64,000 bases of DNA, taken from NCBI GenBank assembly GCA_018907035.1, contig JACCIC010000002.1, positions 3,955,001-4,019,000 on the forward strand, given 5' to 3'. This document shows, one piece after another, positions 62,823-64,000 of this stretch. How positions within the stretch are numbered: the stretch's first letter is position 1; each line of letters begins with the position of its first letter. Under the pieces are notes generated by a model. The model saw only the letters and a list, made by a program, of their open reading frames with translations. It was not told where the DNA came from and ran no database searches. The DNA comes from Sycobia sp. Sy_11 (lineage: Eukaryota > Arthropoda > Insecta > Hymenoptera > Epichrysomallidae). The position numbers and the translations under genes were made by a program.

Positions 62823-63518
62823 TTACTCAAATTTACAAATTTCGTTGAGAATAATATCATTAATTTTGTAATACACCTAATGAATACTGGCTAATTTTGT
62901 TATTTATCCATGGAATATAAGGCGAAACCAGCGTACTTACGGTTGGGATGCTTCTCTCATCACATAACTTGAAATGAAAAGATATGAGGCTCATAATTAA
63001 TGGCTCTACAACATCGTAGTATACCAATGGACCACCAGTATCTCCCTATAGAAAATACAACAATTAATCTAAAAATCTATATAAATTTTTCAAATACTTA
63101 ACAAAAGTAATTGCAAAATTTACTTCATTATAATTCATTATTAGTGTAATAAGAATTAAAATTAGTGCATAATTCTAATATAAGATTAATTATACTATTA
63201 AGTACCAGACACGCAGAAACAGCTTTCAAAGGTTTATTGGTACACATAAGCGACTCGAGTAATTGTATGGGCGGATTATGATGATCTAAAAATGTAATAC
63301 ATTCATTATGGCTTAATAGCTGTACTTTCGCTGTTTGCAAAACTTTAGGCATGTTCCACCAGTCGCCTCTTGAAATTCTACCCCATCCTACCATATATAG
63401 CCAAAAATGGATCGTGGGAAGTTCTGGTTGGTTATAGAAATTTGCTTCCTTCACAAAATCATTCATAATTATTTCCGTCGCTGTCTTTATTAAGCCAATG
63501 TCGTAATATATCATGGAT
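62823..63518 (-). CDS. Serine protease homologue (S1 family), C-terminal exons, Ser195 to Thr
   Basis: Chymotrypsin-fold protein, C-terminal 156 aa visible. Exons high to low: 63518-63206, 63045-62941, 62876-62823, with short introns (160 and 64 bases) and phase 0 junctions. The first visible exon has the catalytic-Asp block (YYDIGLIKTA), then MVGWGRISRG, and ends ACL. The next begins GDTGGP, where functional proteases have GDSGGP, so the nucleophile Ser195 is Thr. The last has VYYKINDII, the family's C-terminal strand and helix, then TAA at 62825. The exon with His57 and the signal peptide lie right of the window. Such homologues are usually non-proteolytic cofactors in immunity or are venom components in wasps. 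Thr might allow feeble activity, which sequence cannot decide. Confidence 0.85.
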
Positions 63519-64000
63519 CTGGAAAAAAATATGTTTAGATACGGCACAACTTAATTTATATTTGAAGTAATGCAATATGTTTAGTGTTATGGTATTTTTG
63601 TCCAGGAAAAAAGATTAATTTTTCATACAAAAAGTTTCCGCTATTCTTTTTATAACGAAAGTTATATTCTAATAATACATGTGTGAAATTTTTACAGGCA
63701 ATAATCATGATAGAGTTTGAAGCAATTTTTCAAAATAACTAATAGTGAATTAAAGGAATAGATAATTCATAAATTTATGGCCTATATAAACATGTATTGT
63801 GTCGTTAAATAAATCTTCTACAACTCAGATGGTATCACTAAATTGTTTCTACTTCATGATAATTTTGTAGAGGAAAACGGGCAAGCATTTTTTTGTCCAC
63901 ACAGAAAGAGACTTTCACCTTTAAATATTAGTTTAATTGAATAATGAAATTATCGTTATATATGATAAAAAAAGTTATAACTTTATAATTTACGCCACCG
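63519..64000. other. Intron of the serine protease homologue, to window edge
   Basis: AT-rich. In - orientation it ends in acceptor TTTTTTTCCAG before 63518. The His57 exon is not recognised here, so the intron probably runs beyond the window. Confidence 0.55.

Noticed and set aside
1..64000. CRISPR arrays, bacterial operons, phage or plasmid features
   Set aside because: Spliceosomal introns and animal genes throughout; no regularly spaced repeat-spacer array.

Overview
The window is a piece of animal nuclear DNA, most likely from an insect and, by inference, a hymenopteran such as a parasitoid wasp. Evidence: GT-AG introns, many of 60-400 bases; AATAAA sites near stop codons; long AT, CT and GA microsatellites; insect-like protein families; several decayed mariner elements. 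The order is inferred from overall character only.

Layout. (1) 1-16.4 kb: last five coding exons of an inactive rhomboid (iRhom/rhomboid-5, + strand, 5' part outside the window), then about 6 kb of A/G-rich non-coding DNA that is probably its 3' UTR. (2) 16.9-20.7 kb, - strand: a four-exon Tctex1-type dynein light chain gene (180 aa). (3) 21.5-31 kb: a graveyard with the 3' end of an RNase T2-like gene split by a mariner, two more dead mariners and a Ty3/gypsy remnant. (4) 31.6-33.1 kb: a candidate small six-cysteine secreted peptide gene, then an inverted repeat carrying hammerhead-like cores. (5) 33.1-45.4 kb: a tandem array of RNase T2-like genes. Two are complete (251 aa each, signal peptide, three exons), one survives only as promoter plus exon 1, and a mariner sits in intron 1 of the last gene. 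Both complete genes have lost the second catalytic motif of RNase T2. (6) 45.4-49.5 kb: Copia remnants and AT-rich spacer. (7) 49.9-54.9 kb: complete eIF3b (11 exons, 712 aa, +). (8) 55.9-58.3 kb: complete PGS1 (8 exons, 512 aa, -), convergent with eIF3b and head to head with a short unrecognised ORF. (9) 61.4-64 kb: mariner and Copia fragments, a signal-peptide micro-exon, and the 3' exons of a serine protease homologue with Ser195 replaced by Thr (-, 5' part outside the window).

The four housekeeping or developmental genes (iRhom, dynein light chain, eIF3b, PGS1) appear intact and free of recognised transposons. The 21-47 kb interval is accessory: duplicated secreted pseudoenzymes, a candidate cystine-rich peptide and many transposons. 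The most interesting content is the secreted, catalytically degenerate RNase T2 array, its exon-1-only copy, the tRNA-like sequence shared by both second introns, and the nearby cysteine-rich peptide gene. All exon models come from reading splice sites and frames by eye; no search or alignment software was used.
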